Assembly: GCF_918697865.1 (NCBI RefSeq) | Contig: NZ_CAKKMV010000007.1 | Coordinates: 186,001 to 250,000, forward strand | DNA from: Massilia sp. Bi118 | GTDB taxonomy: Bacteria; Pseudomonadota; Gammaproteobacteria; Burkholderiales; Burkholderiaceae_D | DNA: 64,000 nt | Direction of reading: 5' to 3' | Shown here: positions 53,711 to 62,723 of the stretch, in pieces | How the letters are laid out: each line of letters starts with the position of its first letter | Numbering within the stretch: the stretch's first letter is position 1 | The notes under the pieces: generated by a model | Database searches by the model: none | Told to the model about the DNA's origin: nothing | The model's input: only the letters and a program-made list of their open reading frames with translations | Position numbers and translations under genes: made by a program

Positions 53711-54085
53711 TCAGGAGCGCGCCAGTACGACCACGCCGATCAGGATCACGGCGATGCCCAGCATGCGCTGCGGCGAGATGGTTTCGCCCAGGAACAGCCA
53801 GGCGCCGACCGCGGCCACCACGTAGCCCAGCGAGAGCATCGGGTAGGCGATGCTCACTTCGGTGCGCGACAGGCCCATGATCCACACCACCAGCGACAGG
53901 CCGTAGCAGGCCAGGCCGCCGAGGATGGGCAACTGGGTGGCGACCCGGATGAAGGTCTCGAAGGCGTTGCCCATCGTCAGGTGGATGGCGCCGCCGAGGG
54001 CGTTGGTGCCGGCCTTGAGCAGCACCTGGGCGACGGCGTTCAGCAGCACGCCGGAAATGATGAATGCGAAAGTAGTGAGGTTCAT
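53711..54085 (-). CDS. arnE: EamA/SMR-like transporter, probable ArnE-type flippase subunit
   Basis: A 124-residue protein with four transmembrane helices, from MNLTTFAFIISGVLLNAVAQ with VLLKAGTN, to LGETISPQRMLGIAVILIG. ArnE and ArnF together flip undecaprenyl-phosphate-L-Ara4N across the inner membrane in enterics. Only one such gene is present here, so it may act as a homo-oligomer or pair with a distant partner. The assignment is driven by context. Confidence 0.82.
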   Translation of the reverse strand: MNLTTFAFIISGVLLNAVAQVLLKAGTNALGGAIHLTMGNAFETFIRVATQLPILGGLACYGLSLVVWIMGLSRTEVSIAYPMLSLGYVVAAVGAWLFLGETISPQRMLGIAVILIGVVVLARS

Positions 54086-54104
54086 GACTTATTGATAAGG
54101 GCGA

Positions 54105-55772
54105 TCACCGGGTAGCGATCACGGTGCGGCGCGCGTCGCCCGCGACGACGCGCAGCGGCACGCCCTGGCGCTGGAACTCGGCCACGAATTCCGGACGGAC
54201 GATGGCGATGCTCGTCACGCCGGCGGCGGCGTCGGCGCGCCAGCGCTCCAGGAAGGCCGGGATGGTCGGGATGCCCAGTTCCGGCTGCTGCTCCAGGCCG
54301 AAGGCGAATTCGTCGGTGTAGTCGACCAGGGTGACCGGGCGGCCGAGGTAGAAGGTCAGCGACTGCTCGTAGATGCCGACCGAGTACACGCGGGTAGCCG
54401 GGTTGGCGGCGCCGGCCGCCTTCATGGCGGGCAGCAGCCCGGCGCCGGCGCGCACCTGGCCGATCGGCTCGAAGCCAACCAGCAGCAGCTGCACGCCCGC
54501 GAAACCGGCGATGGCCAGCACCAGCACGGTCAGGTCGCGCTGCATCTGGCGCGTGTACAGCATGGCCAGGGCGCCGCCGATCAGCAGCACCAGGCCGGCC
54601 GCCAGCACCCAGGGCTGGTAGGCCGCGTACAGCACGTCCTCGCCCGGATGGCGGGCCAGCTTGAGCATGAAGGGCACGAAGCCGAGCAGGCCCGCACCCA
54701 GCAGGGCGGTGAGGCCGGCGGTCAGCATACGGCCGCGGCGGCTGCCGTCTTCGAGGTAGTTGGCGACCAGCAGGGCCACGGCCGGGAACACCGGCACGAT
54801 GTAGCCGGGCAGCTTGGAATTCGACTTGGTGAAGAACAGGATGATGAAGGCGGTCCAGACCAGCAGCATCAGGCGCGGCTTGAAGCGGCCCGGTTCAAGG
54901 GTGCGCTTGGCGCCCAGCCACAGGCTCTGCACCAGCACGCCCACCCAGGGCACGCTACCGGCCGCCAGCAGGACGAAGAACACGTACCAGGCGGCTTCGC
55001 GGTGGTGTTCCTTCTTCAGGAAGCGGTCGAAGTGTTCGTGGATGAAGAAGAAGTGCGGCTGTTCCGGATTCTTCAGACCGACCAGCACGAACCAGGGCGC
55101 GGCGATCAGGAAGAACAGCAGCAGGCCTTTCACCAGGTGCAGCCGGGTCCAGATCGTCCAGTCGCGGGAAAACAGGGTATAGAAGACCAGGATGCCGCCC
55201 GGCAGCACCAGGCCGATCAGGCCTTTCGCCAGCACCGACAGGGCCATGCCGGCCCAGCACAGCAGCATCCAGTTGCGCTGTTCCGAAGGCGTCGCCTCGT
55301 CGCGCTGCGCGATCAGCAGGGCGCACAGGGCGATCGTCATCATGCTTGATAAGCTCATGTCGACCGAATTCACCTGGCTGCAGATGACCCAGTACAGCGA
55401 GGACGCCAGCACCAGGCCGGCGTAGAAGCCGACGCGGCTGCCGAACACGCGCATGCCCGTGTAGCCGGTCAGGCCGACGCCGAGCAGGCCGCACAGGCCG
55501 GTCCACAGGCGCGCCTGCCATTCGCCCAGACCAAAAATCTCGAAGGTCAGGGCGTTCATCCAGGTCTGCAGCGGCGGCTTCTCGAAGTACTTGATGCCGT
55601 TCAGGCGGGTGGTGATCCAGTCGCCGCTGGCGAACATCTCGCGCGCCATTTCGGCGTAGCGCCCTTCGTCGGGAGGGACCAGGGTCCGCATCTTCAGCAC
55701 GCCCAGCAGGACGGCGGCAAACGCGAGGAACAGGGTCCAGACGAGCGTCTTGTTCTTGTGCAGTTCTCTCAT
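54105..55772 (-). CDS. arnT: L-Ara4N lipid A transferase (ArnT-like glycosyltransferase)
   Basis: Transfers L-Ara4N from undecaprenyl phosphate to lipid A on the periplasmic face, lowering binding of cationic peptides. It has 555 residues and about a dozen hydrophobic helices. The GT83/PMT-like motif PPDEGRYAEMAREM near residue 33 carries the acidic catalytic residues, followed by FEKPPLQTWMN. A soluble C-terminal domain ends the protein. Its ATG overlaps the upstream small gene by 4 bases. Confidence 0.93.
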   Translation of the reverse strand: MRELHKNKTLVWTLFLAFAAVLLGVLKMRTLVPPDEGRYAEMAREMFASGDWITTRLNGIKYFEKPPLQTWMNALTFEIFGLGEWQARLWTGLCGLLGVGLTGYTGMRVFGSRVGFYAGLVLASSLYWVICSQVNSVDMSLSSMMTIALCALLIAQRDEATPSEQRNWMLLCWAGMALSVLAKGLIGLVLPGGILVFYTLFSRDWTIWTRLHLVKGLLLFFLIAAPWFVLVGLKNPEQPHFFFIHEHFDRFLKKEHHREAAWYVFFVLLAAGSVPWVGVLVQSLWLGAKRTLEPGRFKPRLMLLVWTAFIILFFTKSNSKLPGYIVPVFPAVALLVANYLEDGSRRGRMLTAGLTALLGAGLLGFVPFMLKLARHPGEDVLYAAYQPWVLAAGLVLLIGGALAMLYTRQMQRDLTVLVLAIAGFAGVQLLLVGFEPIGQVRAGAGLLPAMKAAGAANPATRVYSVGIYEQSLTFYLGRPVTLVDYTDEFAFGLEQQPELGIPTIPAFLERWRADAAAGVTSIAIVRPEFVAEFQRQGVPLRVVAGDARRTVIATR

Positions 55773-56140
55773 TCGATGATCAGCGCCAGCGTTACCTTGC
55801 GGCCTTCGCCCATCAGGATGTTATAGGTGCGGCAGGCGGCATGGCTGTCCATGCTTTCCACGCCCACCTGCTTGCTAAAGAGGCTGGCGATGAGGCGCGG
55901 GTGCACGAAACGCTGGCGTTCGCCGGTGCCCAGCACCACCACGTCGGGCGCATCTAGAGCGATCTGCTCGAAATGCTCGGCAGTCAGGTCTTCGAAGCGG
56001 GTCACGTTCCAGGGACGCGGCGGCGTCTCGGGCATCACCAGCACGCTGTAGTCGTAGCGCTTGGCGTTGATCTCGACGCCGGACTGGTCGTAGCCGGTGA
56101 CGGTCTGGTATTTTTCGGTATTGCTGGTATGTAGCTTCAT
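55769..56140 (-). CDS. Mth938-like (DUF498) domain protein
   Basis: A small soluble protein of 123 residues. MKLHTSNTEKYQTVTGYDQ, then VVLGTGERQRFVHP and MDSHAACRTYNILMGEGR, match the Mth938/DUF498 fold, which includes the mitochondrial complex I assembly factor NDUFAF3. It is first in the leftward arn transcription unit and overlaps arnT by 4 bases. The link to lipid A modification is unexplained. Confidence 0.85.
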   Translation of the reverse strand: MKLHTSNTEKYQTVTGYDQSGVEINAKRYDYSVLVMPETPPRPWNVTRFEDLTAEHFEQIALDAPDVVVLGTGERQRFVHPRLIASLFSKQVGVESMDSHAACRTYNILMGEGRKVTLALIIE

Positions 56141-56283
56141 AGGAAAGCCATGGCAAGGATCGCAAGCCGCGTATTGTAACTGGGTTTAGTTGCAACGCCA
56201 GCCGTCAGTTGCTTAATCCCGGCGCTTTGGGCAGAATGGGATTTTTCGCATTGCAACAATTTTATTTTTGGCAGGGTGACATT

Positions 56284-57510
56284 TTGCGACCGATCCTGAA
56301 ATCGAACAAGCTGGATGACGTGTGTTACGAAATCCGCGGCCCCGCGCTCGAGAAAGCGCGCCAGATGGAGGATGACGGCCACAAGATCATCAAGCTGAAC
56401 ATCGGCAACCTGGCCGTGTTCGGTTTCGATCCGCCGGACGAGATCGTGCAGGACATGATCCGCAACCTGCACGGCGCGGCCGGTTATACCGACTCGAAGG
56501 GCATGTTTGCACCGCGCAAGGCGGTCATGCACTACACCCAGGAAAAGAACATTTCCGGGGTCAAGATCGACGACATCTACCTGGGCAACGGCGCCTCCGA
56601 GCTGATCGTGATGGCGATGCAGGGCCTGCTCAACAACGGCGACGAGGTGCTGGTGCCGACCCCCGACTACCCGCTGTGGACGGCGGCGGTCAGCCTGGCC
56701 GGCGGCAATCCGGTGCATTACGTGTGCGACGAGCAGGCCGGCTGGATGCCGGACATCGCCGACATGCGCAAGAAAATCACGCCGAACACGCGCGCGATCG
56801 TCGTCATCAACCCGAACAACCCGACCGGCGCGCTGTATTCGCGCGACGTGCTGCTGGAGATCGTCGAGCTGGCGCGCCAGCATGGCCTGATCGTCTACGC
56901 CGATGAAATCTACGACAAGACCTTGTATGACGGCGAAGAACACGTGTCGATGGCCTCGCTGGCCGACGACGTGCTGTTCGTGACCCTGAACGGCCTGTCG
57001 AAGAACTACCGTTCCTGCGGCTACCGCGCCGGCTGGATGGTGGTGTCCGGCGAGAAGCGCCATGCGAAAGACTATATCGAGGGCCTGAACATGCTGGCCT
57101 CGATGCGCCTGTGCGCGAATGCGCCGGGCCAGTTTGCAATCCAGACCGCGCTCGGCGGCTACCAGAGCATCGCCGACCTGGTGGCGCCCGGCGGCCGCCT
57201 GGCGCGCCAGCGCGACCTTGCGCACAAGCTGCTTACCGATATTCCGGGTGTGTCCTGCGTCAAGCCAAAAGCGGCGCTGTACATGTTTCCCCGCCTCGAC
57301 CCCAAGATCTACCCGATCGCCGACGACCAGCAATTCATCTGCGAGCTGTTGTCCGAGGAAAAAGTCCTGCTGGTGCAAGGCACCGGCTTCAACTGGATCG
57401 CCCCGGACCACTTCCGGCTGGTGTTCCTGCCCAATTCCGACGACCTGACGGATGCCTGCGGCCGCATCGCGCGCTACCTCGACGGTTACCGGCGCCGCCA
57501 CGCGCGCTGA
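56284..57510 (+). CDS. alaA: Alanine-type aminotransferase (AlaA/AlaT)
   Basis: A PLP aminotransferase (glutamate-pyruvate) of about 408 residues. RPILKSNKLDDVCYEIRGP, NIGNLAVFGFDPPDEI and the PLP lysine in LNGLSKNYRSCGYRAGW are characteristic of AlaA. The likely start is the TTG at 56284 (MRPILKS...), with AGGGTGA upstream. An ATG at 56236 and another start at 56209 are in frame and cannot be ruled out. It is followed 24 bases later by hom, an order common in Burkholderiales. Confidence 0.9.
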   Translation: MRPILKSNKLDDVCYEIRGPALEKARQMEDDGHKIIKLNIGNLAVFGFDPPDEIVQDMIRNLHGAAGYTDSKGMFAPRKAVMHYTQEKNISGVKIDDIYLGNGASELIVMAMQGLLNNGDEVLVPTPDYPLWTAAVSLAGGNPVHYVCDEQAGWMPDIADMRKKITPNTRAIVVINPNNPTGALYSRDVLLEIVELARQHGLIVYADEIYDKTLYDGEEHVSMASLADDVLFVTLNGLSKNYRSCGYRAGWMVVSGEKRHAKDYIEGLNMLASMRLCANAPGQFAIQTALGGYQSIADLVAPGGRLARQRDLAHKLLTDIPGVSCVKPKAALYMFPRLDPKIYPIADDQQFICELLSEEKVLLVQGTGFNWIAPDHFRLVFLPNSDDLTDACGRIARYLDGYRRRHAR

Positions 57511-57534
57511 GAACGACAGAACAGAATAGAAACT

Positions 57535-58869
57535 ATGAAACCCATCAAAGCAGGCTTGCTAGGCGTCGGCACCGTCGGTGCCGGCACCTTCCACGTCCTC
57601 CAGCGTAACCAGGAAGAAATCCGCCGTCGCGCCGGCCGCGGCATCGAAGTGGCGATGGTCGCCGCCCGGGATCTCGAACGCGCCCGCCGTGTAATAGGGC
57701 TTAAAGGCGGCGGCGAAGACGTCGAAGTGGTAGGCGACCCGTTCGCGGTCGTCAACAACCCGGACATCGACATCGTCGTCGAGCTGATCGGCGGCTACGA
57801 ACTGGCGCGCGAACTGGTGCTGCAGGCGATCGCCAACGGCAAGCACGTGGTCACTGCCAACAAGGCGCTGCTGGCCCTGCACGGCAACGAGATCTTCGAG
57901 GCGGCTCAGGCCAAGGGCGTGATGGTGGCCTTCGAGGCCGCCGTGGCCGGCGGCGTGCCGATCATCAAGGCGCTGCGCGAAGGCCTGAGCGCCAACCGTA
58001 TCGAGTCCGTGGCCGGCATCATCAACGGCACCACCAACTTCATCCTGTCCGAGATGCGCGACAAGGGCCTGGACTTCGGCACCGTGCTGAAGCAGGCCCA
58101 GGAGCTGGGCTATGCGGAAGCCGATCCGACCTTCGACATCGAAGGCGTGGACGCCGCCCACAAGCTGACCATCATGGCGGCGATCGCCTTCGGTATCCCG
58201 ATGCAGTTCGCCAGCAGCCACATCGAGGGCATCAGCCAGCTGCAGGCGGTCGACATCCGCTACGCCGAACAGCTGGGCTACCGCATCAAGCTGCTCGGCA
58301 TCACCCGCCGCACCGTGGTCGACGGCGCCGAGGGCATCGAACTGCGCGTGCACCCGACCCTGATCCCGTCCGCGCGCCTGATCGCCAACGTCGAAGGCGC
58401 GATGAACGCGGTGCTGGTGAAGGCCGATGCGGTCGGCACCACGCTCTACTACGGCAAGGGCGCCGGCGCCGAGCCGACCGCCTCCGCGGTGATCGCCGAC
58501 CTGGTGGACGTGACCCGCCTGGCGACCGTCGATCCTTACCAGCGCGTGCCCCACCTGGCTTTCCAGCCGGCCGAGCTGGCCGACCTGCCGATCCTGCCGA
58601 TGGAAGAGATCCGCACCGCCTACTACCTGCGCGTGTACGTGCAGGACCAGCTGGGCGTGATGGCCGACCTGACCCGCATCCTGGCCGAAGCCGGCATCTC
58701 GATCGACGCCGTGCTGCAGAAGGAACCGGGCGAAAAGGCCCGCACCGACATCGTCATCATCACCCACCAGACCCGCGAAAAATTCGTGAATGCGGCGATC
58801 GCCAAGATCGAGGCACTGTCCACGGTGGTCGGCAAGGTCGTGCGGATTCGCCTGGAAAGCCTGGGCTAA
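57535..58869 (+). CDS. hom: Homoserine dehydrogenase
   Basis: Reduces aspartate semialdehyde (product of Asd, 4.0 kb) to homoserine, for threonine and methionine. The 444 residues comprise an N-terminal Rossmann fold (KAGLLGVGTVGAGTFHVL), AVAGGVPIIKALREGL, the active-site region EADPTFDIEGVDAAHK and a C-terminal ACT domain (YLRVYVQDQLGVMADLTRIL) for feedback by threonine. Co-transcribed with alaA. The thrC gene usually expected next is not present. Confidence 0.96.
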   Translation: MKPIKAGLLGVGTVGAGTFHVLQRNQEEIRRRAGRGIEVAMVAARDLERARRVIGLKGGGEDVEVVGDPFAVVNNPDIDIVVELIGGYELARELVLQAIANGKHVVTANKALLALHGNEIFEAAQAKGVMVAFEAAVAGGVPIIKALREGLSANRIESVAGIINGTTNFILSEMRDKGLDFGTVLKQAQELGYAEADPTFDIEGVDAAHKLTIMAAIAFGIPMQFASSHIEGISQLQAVDIRYAEQLGYRIKLLGITRRTVVDGAEGIELRVHPTLIPSARLIANVEGAMNAVLVKADAVGTTLYYGKGAGAEPTASAVIADLVDVTRLATVDPYQRVPHLAFQPAELADLPILPMEEIRTAYYLRVYVQDQLGVMADLTRILAEAGISIDAVLQKEPGEKARTDIVIITHQTREKFVNAAIAKIEALSTVVGKVVRIRLESLG

Positions 58870-59093
58870 TTCGGTAGCCCGGCCTGCCCGGGACGCTCGC
58901 CGGCGCCGCCTGGCGCCGGGCTCCAGCAACTGAAAAAGTCGTCGGCGAATTCGTCGACGCACTGGGGCGGCTCCGCGGCGTGGCTGTCGAGCGGCGCGGT
59001 CGTGAGGGCGAGCAGGTCCTGCTCGATCTGGTCGAACAGCGCATCGGCGGCGCTGTAGTCCTGGAGGCTGTAAGCGTGACGGGTCGTGTTCAT
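58866..59093 (-). CDS. Short protein of unknown function, convergent with hom
   Basis: A possible 75-residue acidic protein, MNTTRHAYSLQDYSAADALF then DQIEQDLLALT and CVDEFADDFFSCWSP. Its 3' end overlaps the last 4 bases of hom. Composition (Asp/Glu/Ala with Phe/Trp near the end) is more protein-like than a typical shadow frame. No family recognised and no strong ribosome site, so it is uncertain. Confidence 0.45.
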   Translation of the reverse strand: MNTTRHAYSLQDYSAADALFDQIEQDLLALTTAPLDSHAAEPPQCVDEFADDFFSCWSPAPGGAGERPGQAGLPN

Positions 59094-59295
59094 GTGCGAA
59101 TTCTAACCGCGCTGCAGCGCACAAGAATGCGTGTCCAGAATAGGTCTTGTGCTCGGTCAAGCGCCTAAAGTTTTGCCGTCTCGCATATTTGTCGGTGCGC
59201 AATATGCGTTTCCAAACAGCTCCTGTTTAGCAGCATTTGCCGATACTAAAGGGCCTGTCTGGCAGTCCTTGCCATGCTCCGCGCTGGCCGCCGGT

Positions 59296-60756
59296 TCAGG
59301 TTTGAGAAAGCACAATGTCGTCCGTGTGCGGACGCGCAACCGCCGCCGCGGCGAAGCGCAGGCTCACCTTCAGGCCGCGGCCTTCGCCGGCGCTGCCCAT
59401 GGCCAGGGTTGCACCATGCAAGGTGGCAATATCGCGCACGATGGCCAGCCCCAGCCCGGTCCCGCCGGGATTGGTTTCCAGCGCCGCCTGGGCGCGGTAG
59501 AAGGGCATGAACACTTTCTCGGCCTCCTCCTCGGCAATGCCTGGGCCGCTGTCCTGCACTTCCAGCAGCACCGCATCCATCACGCGGCGCACGCGCAGCA
59601 GCACGCTGCCCCCGCGCGGCGTGTACTGGATCGCATTGTCGGCCAAGTTGCTCAGCATTTCGTGCAGCAGCAGTTCCTGGCCCAGCACCGTCGTGTCCTC
59701 GCCGTCTTCGGCTTCCAGCGCCAGGTCGATGCCTTTCTGCACCGCCGGCAGGGCCAGCTCCAGGCCGACCTGCTGGGCCAGCGTCGCCAGCGAGACCGGA
59801 TGCGATGGCGTGCTGCCGCTGCCGTGCTCGATGCGCGCCAGGGTCAGCAGGCGGTTCGCCAGGTGCACGGTCGAATCGGTGGTGGCCGCGATCGAGCGCA
59901 CGATGGCCTGCATCGCGGCCGGGTCGTTCTCGCGCAGCGCCAGCTCGGCCTGGGTCTTGAGCACCGTGAGCGGGGTGCGCAGCTGGTGCGAGGCGTCGGC
60001 GATGAAGCGGCGCTGGCTGCCGATCAGGGTCTGCATGCGCGCCATGGTGCCGTTCATCGCCGCCACCAGCGGCCGCACTTCGCGGTGCACCATGCTGGCG
60101 TCGACGTCCGACAGGTCGTCTACCTTGCGCGTCTCGACCACCTGCTTCAGGCGCATCAGCGGCTGCAGCACCAGGCGCACCGCGAACCACACCAGGGTCG
60201 CCACCGCCAGCACCAGCAAAGCCTGGCGCAGCAGGGTATTCACCAGGATCCGCCGCGACAGCGCGCGCCGCGCATCCAGGGTCTCGCCGACCTGGATCAG
60301 GGCGATGCCGCGCATCGAATCGTCGTACACCGGCTGCAGCAGGGCGGCGATGCGGACCGGCTCGCCGTTGTAGTCGGCATGGTAGAAGCGCACCAGGGCC
60401 GGGTAGAGTTCCGAGCGCTTGACGCTCTTCGGCACCGGCGGCAGGTCGTCGTAGCCGGACACGGTTTCGCCGTTCAAGCCGCCGACGCGGTAGTAGATGC
60501 GGCCCAGGGTATCGGTCTCGAAGCTGTCCAGCGCCACGTAGGGCACGTCGGCCACCACCTTGCCGTCGCGGACCGAGACCCGTTCGGCCAGCGCGCGCGT
60601 GGACGCCAGCAGCGAGCGGTCGTAGGCGATGTCCGCCGCATCGAGCGCATCGCGGTACAGCGACACCGCGTTCAGCGCCACCAGCACCACCAGCGGCACG
60701 ATCAGCCAGCGCAGCAGCTGGCCGCGCAGGCTGCCGGGGGAGCGGGGCGTCTTCAT
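59296..60756 (-). CDS. tctE: TctE-like sensor histidine kinase
   Basis: A membrane sensor kinase of 486 residues: a transmembrane helix at about 15-34, a periplasmic sensor region (about 35-172, TctE N-terminal type: SLLASTRALAERV, YYRVGG), a second helix (about 173-195) and a HAMP-like linker. HisKA follows with H257 in ASHQLRTPLTVLK, then an HATPase domain (NLADNAIQYTP, DSGPGI, GGTGLGLAIVRDI). Start at MKTPRSPGSLRGQLL, two bases after the tctD stop. By context it controls the adjacent porin and organic-acid receptor genes. Confidence 0.92.
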   Translation of the reverse strand: MKTPRSPGSLRGQLLRWLIVPLVVLVALNAVSLYRDALDAADIAYDRSLLASTRALAERVSVRDGKVVADVPYVALDSFETDTLGRIYYRVGGLNGETVSGYDDLPPVPKSVKRSELYPALVRFYHADYNGEPVRIAALLQPVYDDSMRGIALIQVGETLDARRALSRRILVNTLLRQALLVLAVATLVWFAVRLVLQPLMRLKQVVETRKVDDLSDVDASMVHREVRPLVAAMNGTMARMQTLIGSQRRFIADASHQLRTPLTVLKTQAELALRENDPAAMQAIVRSIAATTDSTVHLANRLLTLARIEHGSGSTPSHPVSLATLAQQVGLELALPAVQKGIDLALEAEDGEDTTVLGQELLLHEMLSNLADNAIQYTPRGGSVLLRVRRVMDAVLLEVQDSGPGIAEEEAEKVFMPFYRAQAALETNPGGTGLGLAIVRDIATLHGATLAMGSAGEGRGLKVSLRFAAAAVARPHTDDIVLSQT

Positions 60757-60758
60757 CG

Positions 60759-61451
60759 CTAGGCCGCCGGGCGTTCCTGCAGCAGGTAGCCGATGCCGCG
60801 CAGGGTCGCGATGGCGGCGCCGCCGTCGGGGCGGCGGTCGAGCTTCTTGCGGATGCGGTGGATGTAGAGCTCGATGGCGTCGAGGTTGGCGTCGTCGTCG
60901 AGCGAGAACACTTCGTCGAACAGCTTTTCCTTGGACATGGCGCGGCCCGGACGCGAGATCAGGGCTTCCAGCAGCGCGTGTTCGCGCGGCGTCAGCGCCA
61001 GCGGCTCGCCGCAATAGCTGAACATGCGGCCGACGGTGTCGAAGCTGAGCTGCCCGCACTGATGCACCACCGCCTCGTTGCCGACGCTGCGGCGCAGCAG
61101 GGCTTTGACGCGCGCTTCCAGTTCGGCCAGTTCGAAGGGTTTTGCCAGGTAGTCGTCGGCGCCCAGGTTCAGGCCCTGCACCCGTTCTTCGAGCCCGCCG
61201 CGCGCGGTCAGGATCAGCACCGGCGTGCGGCCGCGGGCGCCGCCGCGTGCGCGCAGGCGGCGCAGCACGTCCAGCCCATCCATCTTCGGCAGGGTCAGGT
61301 CCAGGATCACCAGCGCGTAGTCCTGGGTATGGAGCAGGGCGTCGGCGTCGGCGCCGGTGGCCGCGCATTCGACGCTGAGCTTGGCGTCGCGCAGGGCCTT
61401 CGACACCCAGTGCGACAGTTCGACGTGGTCTTCGACTAACAGGATTCTCAT
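60759..61451 (-). CDS. tctD: TctD-like response regulator (OmpR family)
   Basis: A 230-residue two-domain regulator. The receiver domain has phospho-acceptor D51 (VILDLTLPKMDG), the acidic pair in VEDH and Lys in LAKPFEL. The OmpR/PhoB-type winged helix follows (LTPREHALLEALISRPG, LDAIELYIHRIRKKL). Start at MRILLVEDHVELS; upstream open codons cover the promoter region and are rejected. Divergent from the porin gene, with a tandem direct repeat between them that suits OmpR-family binding. Confidence 0.93.
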   Translation of the reverse strand: MRILLVEDHVELSHWVSKALRDAKLSVECAATGADADALLHTQDYALVILDLTLPKMDGLDVLRRLRARGGARGRTPVLILTARGGLEERVQGLNLGADDYLAKPFELAELEARVKALLRRSVGNEAVVHQCGQLSFDTVGRMFSYCGEPLALTPREHALLEALISRPGRAMSKEKLFDEVFSLDDDANLDAIELYIHRIRKKLDRRPDGGAAIATLRGIGYLLQERPAA

Positions 61452-61533
61452 CCCGCCAGTGTAAGCGCAAAGGCAGCCCCGCGAAAAGCGCCGGGCTTGC
61501 CGGCTTCGTCTACGTGTTTTCCACAGTCGGGCG

Positions 61534-61553
61534 TTGAAAGCTGATTGAAAGCT
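61534..61553 (+). promoter_or_regulatory. Candidate TctD-type binding site and porin promoter
   Basis: TTGAAAGCT at 61534-61542 is repeated exactly at 61545-61553, an 11-bp period as expected for an OmpR-family dimer. A possible -10, TATAGT (61563-61568), lies downstream; its -35 window (61540-61545) has no good hexamer and falls inside the repeats, as at activator-dependent promoters. Confidence 0.55.
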
Positions 61554-61581
61554 TGGCACGCATATAGTTGTTGCAAACAGA

Positions 61582-61600
61582 GCAGTCGCTAAAAGACTGC
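61582..61600 (+). promoter_or_regulatory. Small hairpin in the porin leader
   Basis: GCAGTC (61582-61587) and GACTGC (61595-61600) form a 6-bp stem with a 7-base loop, about 26 bases before the porin ATG. It could influence mRNA stability. No specific regulator recognised. Confidence 0.35.
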
Positions 61601-61626
61601 GAAGAATTACAACCACCGGAGACACC

Positions 61627-62688
61627 ATGAAGAAGTCGGCCCTCGCGCTCGCCGTCCTGGCAGCGCTTTCCCTGAGCACCACCGCCCACGCACAAACCAA
61701 CGTCCAGGTCTATGGCCTGATCGACGCCGGCGTCGAGCACGTCAACCATGCCGCCGCCAACGACGGCAGCGTGACCCGCGTGGTCTCGGGTGGCAAGAAC
61801 ACCTCGCGCTGGGGCTTCCGCGGCACCGAGGACCTGGGTGGCGGCCTGAAGGCCGTGTTCGGCCTGGAAGGCGGCATCCTGCTCGATACCGGCGCCCAGG
61901 ACGGCGCGCTGTTCAAGCGCCAGGCCTACGTCGGACTGGACGGCAGCTTGGGCCGCGTCGTGATCGGCCGTTCCTTCACCACCACCTATGACCTGGTGAT
62001 CAAGGTCGACCCGATGGGCTTCGCGCCCAACTATTCCTGGGCCACCAGCGGCAACGCCACCGGCCCGTCGAAGTACGGCATGACCACCGCTTTCGACAAC
62101 CTGATCAAGTACACCGGCAAGACCGGCGGCTTCGTCTACGGCGCCACCATCGGCCTGGGCGAACAGGCGGGCAGCCCGTCCGACGGCCGCAAGTACGCGG
62201 TCGGCGGTTCGTGGACCGGCAGCGGCCTGCTGGTGATGGCCTCCTACGAGCAGGTCAACGGACTGAACGTGGCCGCCACCGGCCGCCACGACGAAACCAC
62301 CGCCTTCCACGTGGGCGCCGACTACAGGACCGGCCCGTGGCGCATCGACGCCGCCATGCGCGGCTACAAGCTGGAGTCGGGCAAGGCCGCGACCCCGGAC
62401 GTGCGCGGCGACACCTACTGGGCCGGCGTCAGCTACAACCCGAATGCCTGGACCCTGACCGGTGCGGTCTACCACGTCAACACCAAGAACCTGGCTGCCG
62501 ACAAGGATGCCGACCCGACCATGCTGGTGGTGCGCGCGATGTACGCGCTGTCCAAGCGCACCGACCTCTACCTGTCCGCCGCGCATGCGAATGCCGACCA
62601 CGGCCAGCTGGTGGGCCTGTCGCGCGACGATCCGGGCTTCGCCTCGAACCAGACCGGCATCACCGCCGGCATCCAGCACCGCTTCTGA
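61627..62688 (+). CDS. Gram-negative porin
   Basis: A trimeric outer-membrane diffusion channel of the betaproteobacterial porin family. The 353 residues start with a signal peptide (MKKSALALAVLAALSLSTTA, cleavage AHA-QT), then VQVYGLIDAGVEHVNH, SRWGFRGTEDLGGGLKAVF, the eyelet-type loop region, and end with AGIQHRF, the terminal Phe needed for barrel assembly. CCGGAGA precedes the ATG. It is the first gene of the set divergent from tctDE, so it probably admits the substrate for the following receptors. Confidence 0.94.
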   Translation: MKKSALALAVLAALSLSTTAHAQTNVQVYGLIDAGVEHVNHAAANDGSVTRVVSGGKNTSRWGFRGTEDLGGGLKAVFGLEGGILLDTGAQDGALFKRQAYVGLDGSLGRVVIGRSFTTTYDLVIKVDPMGFAPNYSWATSGNATGPSKYGMTTAFDNLIKYTGKTGGFVYGATIGLGEQAGSPSDGRKYAVGGSWTGSGLLVMASYEQVNGLNVAATGRHDETTAFHVGADYRTGPWRIDAAMRGYKLESGKAATPDVRGDTYWAGVSYNPNAWTLTGAVYHVNTKNLAADKDADPTMLVVRAMYALSKRTDLYLSAAHANADHGQLVGLSRDDPGFASNQTGITAGIQHRF

Positions 62689-62723
62689 CCCGGCGCCGGC
62701 CACGCACCGCTATGATGGGCGCC

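Noticed and set aside
59157-59339. 60-codon minus-strand frame after tctE
   Set aside because: No ribosome site or motifs, and it overlaps the tctE 3' end.
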